Source: M55B127 sp035269185 (GTDB lineage: Bacteria; Bacillota; Halanaerobiia; Halanaerobiales; M55B127). Taken from it: DNA of 27,252 nt. A program made the position numbers and the translations under genes. The notes beneath the pieces were generated by a model. The model had not been told where the DNA came from, did not search any database, and saw nothing but the letters and a program-made list of their open reading frames with translations. The stretch spans positions 1 through 27,252 of the forward strand of contig CAYSHP010000031.1 in assembly GCA_964430875.1 (NCBI GenBank). The letters run 5' to 3'. This document shows, piece by piece, positions 8,257 to 15,715 of this stretch. The stretch's first letter is position 1; each line of letters begins with the position of its first letter.

Positions 8257-9465
8257 ATGTCAGAAATAATTAATAATAATAAAAAAAGAAGAGAGGTTTT
8301 AGCAGAACTGACTGAGATGATCCTGGCTGGTCAGAAAGATCCAGACAAAATTAAAGAATATAGAGAAAGACTAAGCGATTTAAATCCTAGTGATGTCTTG
8401 ATTGTAGAGGATACTTTAGTTAAGAATGCTTTAAGTATCGAAAATCTTAAAAACCATATTGAGAAAGTTTTAAATGTAATTGGCCCTACTTTAGAAGAAT
8501 TTCAATGGGAACAACCAATTGATAAAAAGCATCCAATTAATTTATTAAAACAAGAAAACCAAGCGATGGGAAATATTTTAAATGAAATTAAAGATATTAC
8601 TAAAAAATTACTGCAAACAGAAGAAAAAAGTGAATTAGTTCAAGAATTAAATAAGAAATTTACTCTTTTAACTCAGTTTGATTTACATTATATTAAAAAA
8701 GAGAACATCCTTTTCCCTTATTTAGAAGAAGTAGTAAGTTACGAAAAACCGATGGCTGTCATGTGGTCTTTGCATGATGACATTAGAAAGCAGATAAATA
8801 AGTTAAAAGAATTAACTGACCAAAAAAAATTAGATTTAGATAGTTATAAAATTCAGTTAGGCAAATTATTAAGTCTAATGAATAGAATGGTTTTTAAAGA
8901 GGAACATATATTGTTTCCAGTTGCTTATAGAGTACTTAAAGAAGATCTTTGGGATGAGATATATAATCAATTTATTGAAGAAGGCTTTTGTTTTATCAAC
9001 ATCTCTAATCTAAAAAAGAAAGAAATTGCAAGCAAGATAAATAAGATAGCTAAAGGAACAGTCAAACTTCCGACTGGTGAGATTGAAGTAGATCAGTTAG
9101 AAATAATTTTAAATACATTACCGGTAGAAATCACTTATGTCGGTCAAGATGATAGGGTCAAATACTTTTCCGGCCATGAAAATAGAATCTTTCCCCGCTC
9201 AAAAGCTGTAATTGGCAGAACTGTACAAAACTGTCATCCACCTGAAAGTGTGCATATTGTTGAAGAAATCTTAGCTAGTTTTAAAGAGGGACGAAAAGAT
9301 AAGGAACATTTTAGAATTAAGATGCAGGGTAAATATATTATGATAAATTATTATGCCTTAAGAGATAAAGACAATAATTATTTGGGGACCATTGAAGTCA
9401 TCCAGGATATAACTGAGATACATGATTATAAAGGAGAAAAAAGACTGCTAGATATGGAAGATTAA
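8257..9465 (+). CDS. DUF438 - hemerythrin - PAS protein, probable O2/NO/redox sensor
   Basis: This 402-residue protein has three parts. Residues 1-85 resemble DUF438. Residues 90-235 are a hemerythrin-like four-helix bundle with conserved His and acidic residues (HPINLL, HYIKKENILFP, LHDDI, KEEHILFP) that would hold a di-iron site. Residues 275-395 are a PAS domain (TLPVEITYVGQDDRVKYFSG, ending in VIQDITEI). Hemerythrin domains bind O2 or NO, so a sensing or protective role is likely. There is no kinase or GGDEF output, so any signal must pass by protein contact. It has an AAGGAGG Shine-Dalgarno and faces the Crp/Fnr-family gene divergently. A shorter relative without the PAS part lies at 19525-20283. 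Confidence 0.85.
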   Translation: MSEIINNNKKRREVLAELTEMILAGQKDPDKIKEYRERLSDLNPSDVLIVEDTLVKNALSIENLKNHIEKVLNVIGPTLEEFQWEQPIDKKHPINLLKQENQAMGNILNEIKDITKKLLQTEEKSELVQELNKKFTLLTQFDLHYIKKENILFPYLEEVVSYEKPMAVMWSLHDDIRKQINKLKELTDQKKLDLDSYKIQLGKLLSLMNRMVFKEEHILFPVAYRVLKEDLWDEIYNQFIEEGFCFINISNLKKKEIASKINKIAKGTVKLPTGEIEVDQLEIILNTLPVEITYVGQDDRVKYFSGHENRIFPRSKAVIGRTVQNCHPPESVHIVEEILASFKEGRKDKEHFRIKMQGKYIMINYYALRDKDNNYLGTIEVIQDITEIHDYKGEKRLLDMED

Positions 9466-9482
9466 ATATATCCAGCAGCATT

Positions 9483-9514
9483 ATATTTATTATTAAATTT
9501 ATGAAAATAAATAT
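9483..9514. terminator. Weak AT-rich hairpin between convergent genes
   Basis: ATATTTATT at 9483-9491 can pair with AATAAATAT at 9506-9514 around a 14-base loop. It lies between the convergent hemerythrin-PAS and NhaC-family genes. It is AT-only with no clear T-run, so it is a weak candidate bidirectional terminator. Confidence 0.22.
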
Positions 9515-9520
9515 ATAAGA

Positions 9521-10918
9521 TCAATCAACATCAGTTAAAAAAGCAAACGTACGTCCATAACCGGTAGCTATAGAAAAAATCAAGACTACCAGCATTACCC
9601 AAGGATAAAACTGATTAGTGACCACTTGTACGGTACTGACCTGGACAGCATCTTCAAAGGGGGCATACATAGAACTCATCATTGAACCAACTACAACTGG
9701 CACCATATAAGGGATTAAATAATTTAAAGTTGTGCCAGCACAGTCCATTAGGTTGGCCCGTCGATAACCACTAATATTATACTTTTCACCCATTTCATTG
9801 GCAATTTCACCGGTACCAATAATCGCAGCTGTATTAAGTCCAGTTAGAACATTTAGGGAAATAAGCAAAGTTACAATTGATAATTCTGCAGTCCTAACTC
9901 CTCTTACAAATTTGGCCATCATATTAATGATAATATCAATTCCGCCGCCTTCTTTAAGGAAGTTAATTTGAGCAAATAAAATCAGGACTACAATTATAGT
10001 TGGAACAGCACCTTGAATACCTTCTAGAATAATACCACCAGCTCCAAATGGTTCTGGTACATTGATTATCATATTGGGAGTTATAATTCCAGTAAAAAGG
10101 CCTAATAATAAGCCGGTGATAATACCATAACTTAAAGCTTCAATTAAATGGTGCTGTCTTACACAGAGATAGACAATTACAATTGGTACCAAAAGAAACA
10201 ACAGGCTCACAGGTTGAGGGGTGCCCACATATTCACTGATTTGATCAGACATACTTCCTCCGCGCCCAATAAAACCATAGAGTACAATAGTTATTAAGGC
10301 AGTTGGTATGGAGTATTTCAACCTGCTTTTAACCACACCTCCAATATCCATACCCTGCGTAGTTGCGGAAGCAATGGTTGTATCGGAGACTGGTGATAGG
10401 TTATCACCAAAAGCACCTCCTGAAACAATGGCGCCGATCAGTAAAGCAGGATTACTGCCGACCAGATAACCAACTGGATATAAGATAGGGCTGACTACAA
10501 AGATAGTTCCCACTGATGTACCTGTAGATAAAGCCACAATCCCAGTCAGAATAAAGGTTGCTACGACAAATCTACTGCCAACTAGATTCATGTTAACAAG
10601 ATAAGTTGCAAGTGTTTTAACTAAACCGCTTTCATTTAAAATCGTACCAGATATTCCAGCTAGCATTACAGCAGCTACTAATATCATAGCTACTCTAGAA
10701 CTGAAACCATCAATAATAACATTAGCAAACTTTTCTTTATCTTTCACAAAAGGCATGATAAAGATCAAAGGAAGTAAAAAGACTACCCAGTATTCCGGGA
10801 TGTTGGCATTTTGTAAAGCTATGTAGACTAAACCGGCTAATGCTAATAAAATAGGGACAAAGACCATAAACTTGCCGCCATAAAACTCTAAAGTATCATT
10901 TTTTTGCGTTCTTTTCAT
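9521..10918 (-). CDS. NhaC-family transporter, predicted tryptophan or indole-compound carrier
   Basis: This 465-residue protein has about 10-12 hydrophobic segments. It carries the NhaC-family hallmarks STGTSVGTI near residue 130 and GGAFGDNLSPVSDTTIAS near 165-185. The family is named for Na+/H+ antiport, but some members have been predicted or shown to carry amino acids or organic acids, and several of these predictions rest on T-box control. Here the gene is last in a three-gene unit (polyferredoxin, AOR, carrier) behind a Trp-specific T-box leader. A carrier for tryptophan or a related aromatic acid is therefore more likely than plain sodium/proton exchange. It follows the AOR gene by 31 bp. 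The family call is strong and the substrate is inference from regulation. Confidence 0.88.
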   Translation of the reverse strand: MKRTQKNDTLEFYGGKFMVFVPILLALAGLVYIALQNANIPEYWVVFLLPLIFIMPFVKDKEKFANVIIDGFSSRVAMILVAAVMLAGISGTILNESGLVKTLATYLVNMNLVGSRFVVATFILTGIVALSTGTSVGTIFVVSPILYPVGYLVGSNPALLIGAIVSGGAFGDNLSPVSDTTIASATTQGMDIGGVVKSRLKYSIPTALITIVLYGFIGRGGSMSDQISEYVGTPQPVSLLFLLVPIVIVYLCVRQHHLIEALSYGIITGLLLGLFTGIITPNMIINVPEPFGAGGIILEGIQGAVPTIIVVLILFAQINFLKEGGGIDIIINMMAKFVRGVRTAELSIVTLLISLNVLTGLNTAAIIGTGEIANEMGEKYNISGYRRANLMDCAGTTLNYLIPYMVPVVVGSMMSSMYAPFEDAVQVSTVQVVTNQFYPWVMLVVLIFSIATGYGRTFAFLTDVD

Positions 10919-10949
10919 TTAATACTCACTCCTCATATACTCTTAGTTT

Positions 10950-12848
10950 TTAAATAATATTTCTTTCTTTTAAATCAACTATAATTTTTTCTAAACCTAG
11001 TTCTCTTAATTTTTCTTCAGTTGGTATTCCAGTTGCTACTTCCCAGTTTCTAGCCTTGTAATATTCATCTAACATCGGTTCTAATTCAACTACACTGCCG
11101 GCTGATTCTCCGCATTCATCTGGTAATGGTTCTTTTAAGAAGCGCTCGGGTAAACTATCATCTTCTCGCCTAATACCTTCTCTTACAATATAAGCCCTTT
11201 CTACATTCATAATTCTTTCAGCTGACTTTTGGATTTCTTCGGCTGTAAAGTCATATTCGGTTAATGCATTTAAAAGTTCAGCTGCTTCTTGAAAAGAGAT
11301 AATCTCCATATTAACAACTGTGTTCTTACAAGCTTCTAAACAGTCCGCTAGTACACATCTTTCTTCATAGAATTTAACTACCCGTCCTTTTCCTTTATAT
11401 TCTAAGCGAAAGGCTGATTCGGGATGTCCAAATCTGCGTTTGCCTGCTTCAGCATCTTCACTAAATTCAAACCAGGGTTCACTACGTAAATGATCTCCCC
11501 CACGGGTAGCAACTGCTACTCCTAAACCATAGCCTTTAATTCCCCGGGGGTCGGCTTGAAAGATTTCTAAACCTTTAACATGCATCGCTAATTTTTTAGT
11601 ATCACGACCGATCTTTTCAGCTGCAGTTAAAACTCCATCAGCCAGAACATCTCCAAAGCCTTCTCTATTTTTAATTTTTTCAATCAATTCAAAAACAGCT
11701 TCACTATTACCAAAGTTTGGTTTAAGTCCATCTACTTCTTCACTACTTAAAATACCTTTTTCATAAAGTTCCATGGTAAAGGAAATACACTCTGAGGTTG
11801 TAATAACATCAAGCCCATAACGATTACACAAATCTACTCCATGTAAGGCATCTTCGATATCAGTTACTCCTACTCGGGAAGAAAAACCGGCTAGTCCTTC
11901 AAATTCAGGCCCTTCACTTTTTAGCCCCTTATATTTACCTTCTTTTATTTCAAAAAATCTACTGCAGGGGATTGTACAGGCAAAACAGCCTTTTTCTTTT
12001 TGCTTGTAATTTTCTTCTAAGTATTCACCACTAACCTGATCAGCTTCTGCAAAGTACCCGGTTTGAAAATGACGGGTAGCTAAGCAACCCAACTCATTTA
12101 AGGAGGAGACCAACTGAGTTGTGCCAAGGCGGGTCCTGGTTTCATACTCAGAATGGTTTTTAATCTCTTTATCCATTTTATCTATCATCTTTTTAAATTT
12201 ATCAGGTTCTTTGGCCCCGAGGTCTGTAGTTCCTCGGACTACAATAGCTTTAATATTTTTACTGGCTAATACTAAACCCATGCCAGTTCTAGCAGCTGCT
12301 CTGACCATATTACAAAAAATTCCGGAAAATTTAACTCCATTTTCAGCGGCCGGTCCAATCGCTGCAATTTGCACCCGGCTATCATCGATTTCTTCTTTTA
12401 GTTTTCTTTGGGTTTCGAATGTATCTAATTGGCTTAGATGTTCAGCAGATCTGATTTCAGCTTGGTTGTCTTTTATGTAAATATAGGATAACTGGTCAGC
12501 CTTACCTTCTAATATAATTTGATCAAAGCCAGCAAATTTAATTTCCGATCCTAAAAAACCACCGGTATTAGAATCACCTAAGATATTAGTTTGGGGTGAT
12601 TTTGCGGTAAAGTTTACTCTAGCAGCTCCAGGGAATAAGGTGCCTGTAAGAGGTCCAACCCCAATAAACATCTTGTTTTCTTCACTTAAAGGATCTATCT
12701 CAGGTGGTACTTCTTCATAAAGGCGGCTAACATTTAGTCCACGCCCACCTAAATAATCTTTTAAAAATTGGGGATCCAATGCTTCTTTTTCTATTGAATT
12801 CTTGCTTAAATTGATACGGAGCGCTTGATTACAGTAACCGTAATTCAT
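10950..12848 (-). CDS. aor: Aldehyde:ferredoxin oxidoreductase (tungsten AOR family)
   Basis: This 632-residue protein is a full-length member of the AOR family. These enzymes interconvert aldehydes and carboxylic acids with ferredoxin at a tungsten-bis-pterin site. The N-terminus (YCNQALRINLSKNS, then DYLGGRGLNV) and a GPLTGT segment are typical. The [4Fe-4S] ligands are Cys288, Cys291 and Cys295 (CFACTIPC) plus a distal cysteine, Cys507 or Cys503, in DCLEACKN. The pterin-contact regions AAARTGMG and ATRGGDHLRSEP are present. Its start codon overlaps the stop of the polyferredoxin gene by one base (TAATG), implying translational coupling and a joint electron chain. It lies behind a Trp T-box, which is unexpected for an enzyme usually assigned to amino-acid degradation. 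The aldehyde substrate is unknown; an indolic or aryl aldehyde/acid pair is the regulatory inference. Confidence 0.93.
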   Translation of the reverse strand: MNYGYCNQALRINLSKNSIEKEALDPQFLKDYLGGRGLNVSRLYEEVPPEIDPLSEENKMFIGVGPLTGTLFPGAARVNFTAKSPQTNILGDSNTGGFLGSEIKFAGFDQIILEGKADQLSYIYIKDNQAEIRSAEHLSQLDTFETQRKLKEEIDDSRVQIAAIGPAAENGVKFSGIFCNMVRAAARTGMGLVLASKNIKAIVVRGTTDLGAKEPDKFKKMIDKMDKEIKNHSEYETRTRLGTTQLVSSLNELGCLATRHFQTGYFAEADQVSGEYLEENYKQKEKGCFACTIPCSRFFEIKEGKYKGLKSEGPEFEGLAGFSSRVGVTDIEDALHGVDLCNRYGLDVITTSECISFTMELYEKGILSSEEVDGLKPNFGNSEAVFELIEKIKNREGFGDVLADGVLTAAEKIGRDTKKLAMHVKGLEIFQADPRGIKGYGLGVAVATRGGDHLRSEPWFEFSEDAEAGKRRFGHPESAFRLEYKGKGRVVKFYEERCVLADCLEACKNTVVNMEIISFQEAAELLNALTEYDFTAEEIQKSAERIMNVERAYIVREGIRREDDSLPERFLKEPLPDECGESAGSVVELEPMLDEYYKARNWEVATGIPTEEKLRELGLEKIIVDLKERNII

Positions 12849-13570
12849 TATTCTTTTCCCCCCTTATTATCAAACTTTAAGGCATCAGTTGGACATCTTT
12901 TAACACATTCTATATCTCCTTCACATAGATCACAGATTAAAGCCACATCATTTTCACTAAAAGAAATGGCATCAAAAGGACAAGCTTTTGCACATTTATA
13001 ACAACCTATACATTTATCTTTATCAACTAAGATAGCATTAGTTTCGAAATCTCTACTTAAAGCATTAACTGGACAGGCCTTGATGCAGGGAGCATCACCA
13101 CACTGCCTACAAACAAATGGGGTATCTTCACCTTTAATTTCATTTTTTTCGACTTTAATCCGAGACTTTTCAGCATTAAAAGTTTGCTTATGTACAAATG
13201 CACAGACCGTTTCACAGGCTCGACAGCCAGTGCAAGCTTCCGCATTAACCTGAATACGCGGTGGTATTTCAACTTCTTCTTTAACAGATTTACCGGTTTT
13301 TGGATCAATTCTATCTATTCTAAAGACAACTCCCCCGTTTGGATCTGGACAGATAAATCTTTTAGTATGGGGTATCCAGTCATTTTCTTCATTGATTTCT
13401 CTTTGTTTAGCTGGTAAAACTGGCATTAGACTCTGCATTGCCCAGAGGCACATATGCTTACCCTCAGGTATTTCTATCTTCCCACCGCTCACGGTAAAGT
13501 AATCACCAACTTCCATCGGCAGGTCACAGAAACCTTCTATTTTTTCAACAACTATCTTTAAATCATACAA
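12848..13570 (-). CDS. Four-cluster ferredoxin subunit with N-terminal TIGR04076-like domain, AOR partner
   Basis: This 240-residue protein is a probable electron-transfer partner of the adjacent AOR. Residues 1-75 resemble the small TIGR04076 domain (VEKIEGFCDLPMEVGDYF, then CLWAMQSLMP). Residues 108-232 carry sixteen cysteines in four groups: CTGCRACETVC, CRQCGDAPCIKAC, CIGCYKCAKAC and CDLCEGDIECVKRC. This is the pattern of four-cluster HycB/DmsB-like proteins. I place the start at TTG 13570, preceded by AAAGGAG. The longer open frame to 13633 would begin inside the leader's terminator zone and adds 21 residues with no family match. The gene overlaps the AOR start by one base. The fused N-terminal domain may dock to the partner, but its function is not known to me. 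Confidence 0.85.
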   Translation of the reverse strand: MYDLKIVVEKIEGFCDLPMEVGDYFTVSGGKIEIPEGKHMCLWAMQSLMPVLPAKQREINEENDWIPHTKRFICPDPNGGVVFRIDRIDPKTGKSVKEEVEIPPRIQVNAEACTGCRACETVCAFVHKQTFNAEKSRIKVEKNEIKGEDTPFVCRQCGDAPCIKACPVNALSRDFETNAILVDKDKCIGCYKCAKACPFDAISFSENDVALICDLCEGDIECVKRCPTDALKFDNKGGKE

Positions 13571-13586
13571 ATTAAACAGCTCCTTT
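13568..13586 (-). promoter_or_regulatory. Shine-Dalgarno deciding a TTG start for the polyferredoxin
   Basis: On the minus strand AAAGGAG (13586-13580) lies 9 bases before TTG (13570-13568). The protein from this TTG begins directly with its conserved N-terminal domain, while the upstream in-frame ATG lies in the T-box region without a ribosome-binding site. Confidence 0.78.
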
Positions 13587-13612
13587 CTGGTTATTAAAAG
13601 TTTATAAAAATT

Positions 13613-13630
13613 AAAAAAGGTGGCACCACG
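13613..13630 (-). promoter_or_regulatory. Extra anti-T-box segment with T6 run downstream of the Trp T-box terminator
   Basis: The RNA segment from 13630 to 13616 (CGUGGUGCCACCUUU) is complementary to the T-box element at 13692-13678 (AAGGGUGGCAACACG) over 15 positions, with one mismatch and one G-U pair. A run of six U (13618-13613) coincides with its end. It could form a long outer helix enclosing the normal terminator hairpin, giving a second terminator-like state. Its GCCA matches the 3' end expected for tRNA-Trp and could compete with tRNA for the UGGC bulge. Confidence 0.55.
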
Positions 13631-13634
13631 CAAT

Positions 13635-13668
13635 AAAAAAATCCTTCTTCCCGATAGGGACGAAAGAT
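13635..13668 (-). terminator. Intrinsic terminator of the Trp T-box leader
   Basis: On the minus strand a 12-position stem (13668-13657 with 13652-13641, one mismatch) closes on a 4-base loop and runs into seven T. The upstream arm contains CGTCCCT, which instead pairs with AGGG and ACG of the T-box element to make the antiterminator. Confidence 0.9.
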
Positions 13669-13930
13669 TAATAATTCCGTGTTGCCACCCTTGTTAGTTA
13701 ATATATATTAACTCACTCTATTAAAAACCATCAATTTTAAATGATGATTTTTATTTACTGTTAACGGGTAAAAGCCGGCTTAAGGATACTCTATCTATAA
13801 AAGATATTTCCCCTTGCTTCTCACAAGGCCATTCACTTTATGATTTCATTACCGAATTCTCAGCAATAGCGGTTCTCTGTAAATGAAAGTATAAAGCTAC
13901 TCTTCTTGCTCATTGAATTTAGATTTATTT
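13635..13930 (-). promoter_or_regulatory. T-box leader, tRNA-Trp specific (TGG specifier)
   Basis: This is a complete transcriptional T-box on the minus strand. In Stem I, a CAAG/CTTG helix flanks a specifier loop with AAGAGTA on the 5' side (13904-13898) and GAATGGC on the 3' side (13834-13828), so the specifier codon is TGG (13831-13829). Above it are paired arms, an AGAGAA bulge and a distal loop. Stem II shows a GAA/AGTA S-turn, followed by a CCGGC...CCCGTTA pseudoknot-type region and a Stem III hairpin. The T-box AGGGTGGCAACACGG spans 13691-13677. Its UGGC bulge would pair with a tRNA ending GCCA, which fits G73 of tRNA-Trp. Codon and bulge independently agree. Uncharged tRNA-Trp should switch on the polyferredoxin-AOR-carrier operon. 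Confidence 0.93.
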
Positions 13931-13941
13931 TATTGTTTATA

Positions 13942-13970
13942 ATTTTACCACTGAGGATTGTTTATGTCAA
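13942..13970 (-). promoter_or_regulatory. Sigma-A promoter for the Trp T-box / AOR operon
   Basis: On the minus strand TTGACA (13970-13965) is followed by a 17-base spacer and TAAAAT (13947-13942). Transcription would begin near 13935, just ahead of Stem I of the T-box leader. The -35 box is 22 bp from that of the divergent promoter. Confidence 0.88.
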
Positions 13971-13992
13971 GAAAAATTTTCCTTAGAAGAAC

Positions 13993-14021
13993 TTGACATT
14001 AATGTTCTGCTTGTATATAAT
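13993..14021 (+). promoter_or_regulatory. Perfect sigma-A promoter for the second T-box operon
   Basis: TTGACA (13993-13998), a 17-base spacer and TATAAT (14016-14021) form an exact consensus promoter. The start would be near 14028, just ahead of the rightward T-box leader. Such a strong promoter is usual where control is by attenuation downstream. Confidence 0.92.
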
Positions 14022-14044
14022 TATTCAAAATCAATCCAAATAAT

Positions 14045-14251
14045 AAAAACTATGATTGGGGAAGCAGTAAGCGAAAGCCGAAATACACCCCTGAGTTGCC
14101 GGCTGAATTAATAGTAGGCTTGGCCGTTATCCAACGTTATCCGGTGAGAGAGTGTTTGCTCTCAAAAGAGTTGTTCTGATTTTTGTTTTTATCAGAATAA
14201 ATTCAGGTGGTACCGCGAGCATGTCGTCCTGATATAGGGACGGCTTTTTTT
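14045..14251 (+). promoter_or_regulatory. T-box leader with apparently minimal Stem I, probable Tyr (UAC) specificity
   Basis: The 3' part is standard: Stem III (14174-14180 with 14191-14197), T-box AGGTGGTACCGCG (14205-14217) and a terminator. The UGGU bulge asks for a tRNA with A73. Stem II with its GAA...AGTA S-turn (about 14093-14124) and the CCGTTATCC pseudoknot region follow Stem I. Stem I appears very short: GGGG (14058-14061) pairs with CCCC (14088-14091), enclosing AAGCAGTA on one side and GAAATACA on the other, with only GC-GAAA-GC above. The usual AG bulge and distal loop are missing. The specifier is TAC (14084-14086, Tyr) if one base separates it from the lower helix as in the neighbouring leader, or ATA (14083-14085, Ile) if GAA directly precedes it. 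Both tRNAs carry A73. The T-box call is firm and the codon is tentative. Confidence 0.85.
14223..14251 (+). terminator. Intrinsic terminator of the second T-box leader
   Basis: GTCGTCCT (14223-14230) pairs over 8 positions with 14237-14244, including G-U pairs, and is followed by seven T (14245-14251). The upstream arm competes with pairing to the T-box element, the normal antiterminator arrangement. Confidence 0.9.
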
Positions 14252-14302
14252 ATTTTTAAATTGAGTTTTTATTATTTGAAAAAACTTTAGGAGGAGTATT
14301 AA

Positions 14303-15715
14303 ATGAGAAGAGATAAGATTTCTTTTTTTACAGCCCTTTTACCAATCATTATTTTACTTTTAACAGGAGCTTTTTCAGTATTTTACTGGAAGGTTGGTAT
14401 GATAGTGCCTTTACTGAGTGGAGTAGTAACAACTGGTATTATTGGCTTTGTACATAATTTTGGTTGGGAAGAACTACAGGAAGGTCTAAAAGAAGGTGTA
14501 TCAAATGCCTTACCAGCTATCTTTATATTACTGATTGTAGGTTCGATTATTGGGACCTGGATTTTAAGTGGTACAATACCTGCTATGATATTTTATGGGC
14601 TTAAATTTTTAAGTCCTGGTCTGTTTGTTCCTTTGGCTGCTTTGATTACAGCTATTGTTTCCACAACTTTAGGTACATCTTTTACTTCGATTGCAACGGT
14701 AGGTATTGCTTTAATAGCAGTTGGGAATGCAATGGGTTTTTCTACTCCTTTAACTGCAGCCGCTATTATCTCTGGTGCATTTTTTGGAGATAAGCTTTCT
14801 CCACTTTCTGATACTACAAATATTGCCGCAGCTATGGCCGATTGCGAACTATTTGAACATGTAGGACATATGCTTTGGGATACAATCCCAGCCTTTGCAA
14901 TTTCTCTTGTAATTTACTGGGGAGTAGGCCAGTCACAGATAGGTAGTGGATTTGAAGGTACTGAACAAATTAATACCTTGATGCAGGGTATTAATGGACT
15001 TTTTAATATTACACCAATTTTATTTATACTGCCTTTAATAACTATTTTCTTGGCTGTTAGGAAAACCCCAGCAATACCTGCCTTGCTTTCAATGTCAATT
15101 TTAGGAGGAATCTTTGCAGTGCTTTTTCAGGGAGCTGGTTTAGCAACTGTTTTAGGGGCTTTTACCTCTGGCTTTAAGAGTAGTAGTGAAGTAGAGATGA
15201 TTAACAGCCTTCTTTCTAAAGGTGGAGTTACTTCTATGGGCGGTACAATTATTTTACTTATTACCGCAGCGGCTTTAGGAGGAATAATGCAGAAAGTTGG
15301 TATTTTAGATATAATATTAGATAAGATGATGTCCTGGATTAACAGCAAAAGAAAAATGTTATTAACATCTTTAGCGACTTCTTTTTTAATTGGTTTAAGT
15401 ACGGGTGCACAAGTTTTAGCGATAATTATTCCCGCTAAGATGTTTTCTAATACATTTAGAAAAATGGGTTTACATACTAAAAACTTAAGTAGGAATGTAG
15501 AGGCCGGTGGTACAGTCGGTATTACATTAGTACCCTGGAGTGTCCCGGCTATCTTTGCAGCTAATATGTTAGGGGCTCAGCCAGCTGAGTTTATTCCATT
15601 TCTGTTTTTCCCCATGTTAGTTATCTTAATTAATGCATTTTATGGTTTAACCGAACTTACTATTGCAGATATTGAGCCAACAAAATCTGAGGAAAGTTTA
15701 AGGAGAGAGGCATAA
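14303..15715 (+). CDS. NhaC-family transporter, predicted aromatic amino-acid (tyrosine) carrier
   Basis: This 470-residue membrane protein has about 10-12 hydrophobic segments. NhaC-family signatures are TTLGTSFTSIATVG near residue 125 and GAFFGDKLSPLSDTTNIAAA near 158-177. Published T-box surveys have predicted some NhaC-family members to be tyrosine carriers, and the leader upstream best reads as Tyr (or Ile). I infer amino-acid uptake coupled to sodium or proton movement. It is a paralogue of the carrier at 9521-10918 but only distantly similar. The start has an AGGAGG Shine-Dalgarno. The stop overlaps the ATG of the next gene by one base (TAATG), so the PqqB-like protein is translationally coupled to it. 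Plain Na+/H+ antiport cannot be excluded. Confidence 0.88.
   Translation: MRRDKISFFTALLPIIILLLTGAFSVFYWKVGMIVPLLSGVVTTGIIGFVHNFGWEELQEGLKEGVSNALPAIFILLIVGSIIGTWILSGTIPAMIFYGLKFLSPGLFVPLAALITAIVSTTLGTSFTSIATVGIALIAVGNAMGFSTPLTAAAIISGAFFGDKLSPLSDTTNIAAAMADCELFEHVGHMLWDTIPAFAISLVIYWGVGQSQIGSGFEGTEQINTLMQGINGLFNITPILFILPLITIFLAVRKTPAIPALLSMSILGGIFAVLFQGAGLATVLGAFTSGFKSSSEVEMINSLLSKGGVTSMGGTIILLITAAALGGIMQKVGILDIILDKMMSWINSKRKMLLTSLATSFLIGLSTGAQVLAIIIPAKMFSNTFRKMGLHTKNLSRNVEAGGTVGITLVPWSVPAIFAANMLGAQPAEFIPFLFFPMLVILINAFYGLTELTIADIEPTKSEESLRREA

Noticed and set aside
13184..13417. Plus-strand open frame inside the polyferredoxin gene, and similar antisense frames inside AOR, the deacylase and LysA
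   Set aside because: These lie opposite strongly conserved coding sequence, lack ribosome-binding sites and match no family, so they are shadows of the real genes.
13571..13633. Longer N-terminus for the polyferredoxin starting at ATG 13633
   Set aside because: It would begin in the leader's outer terminator segment with no ribosome-binding site, and the added 21 residues precede the conserved N-terminal domain.
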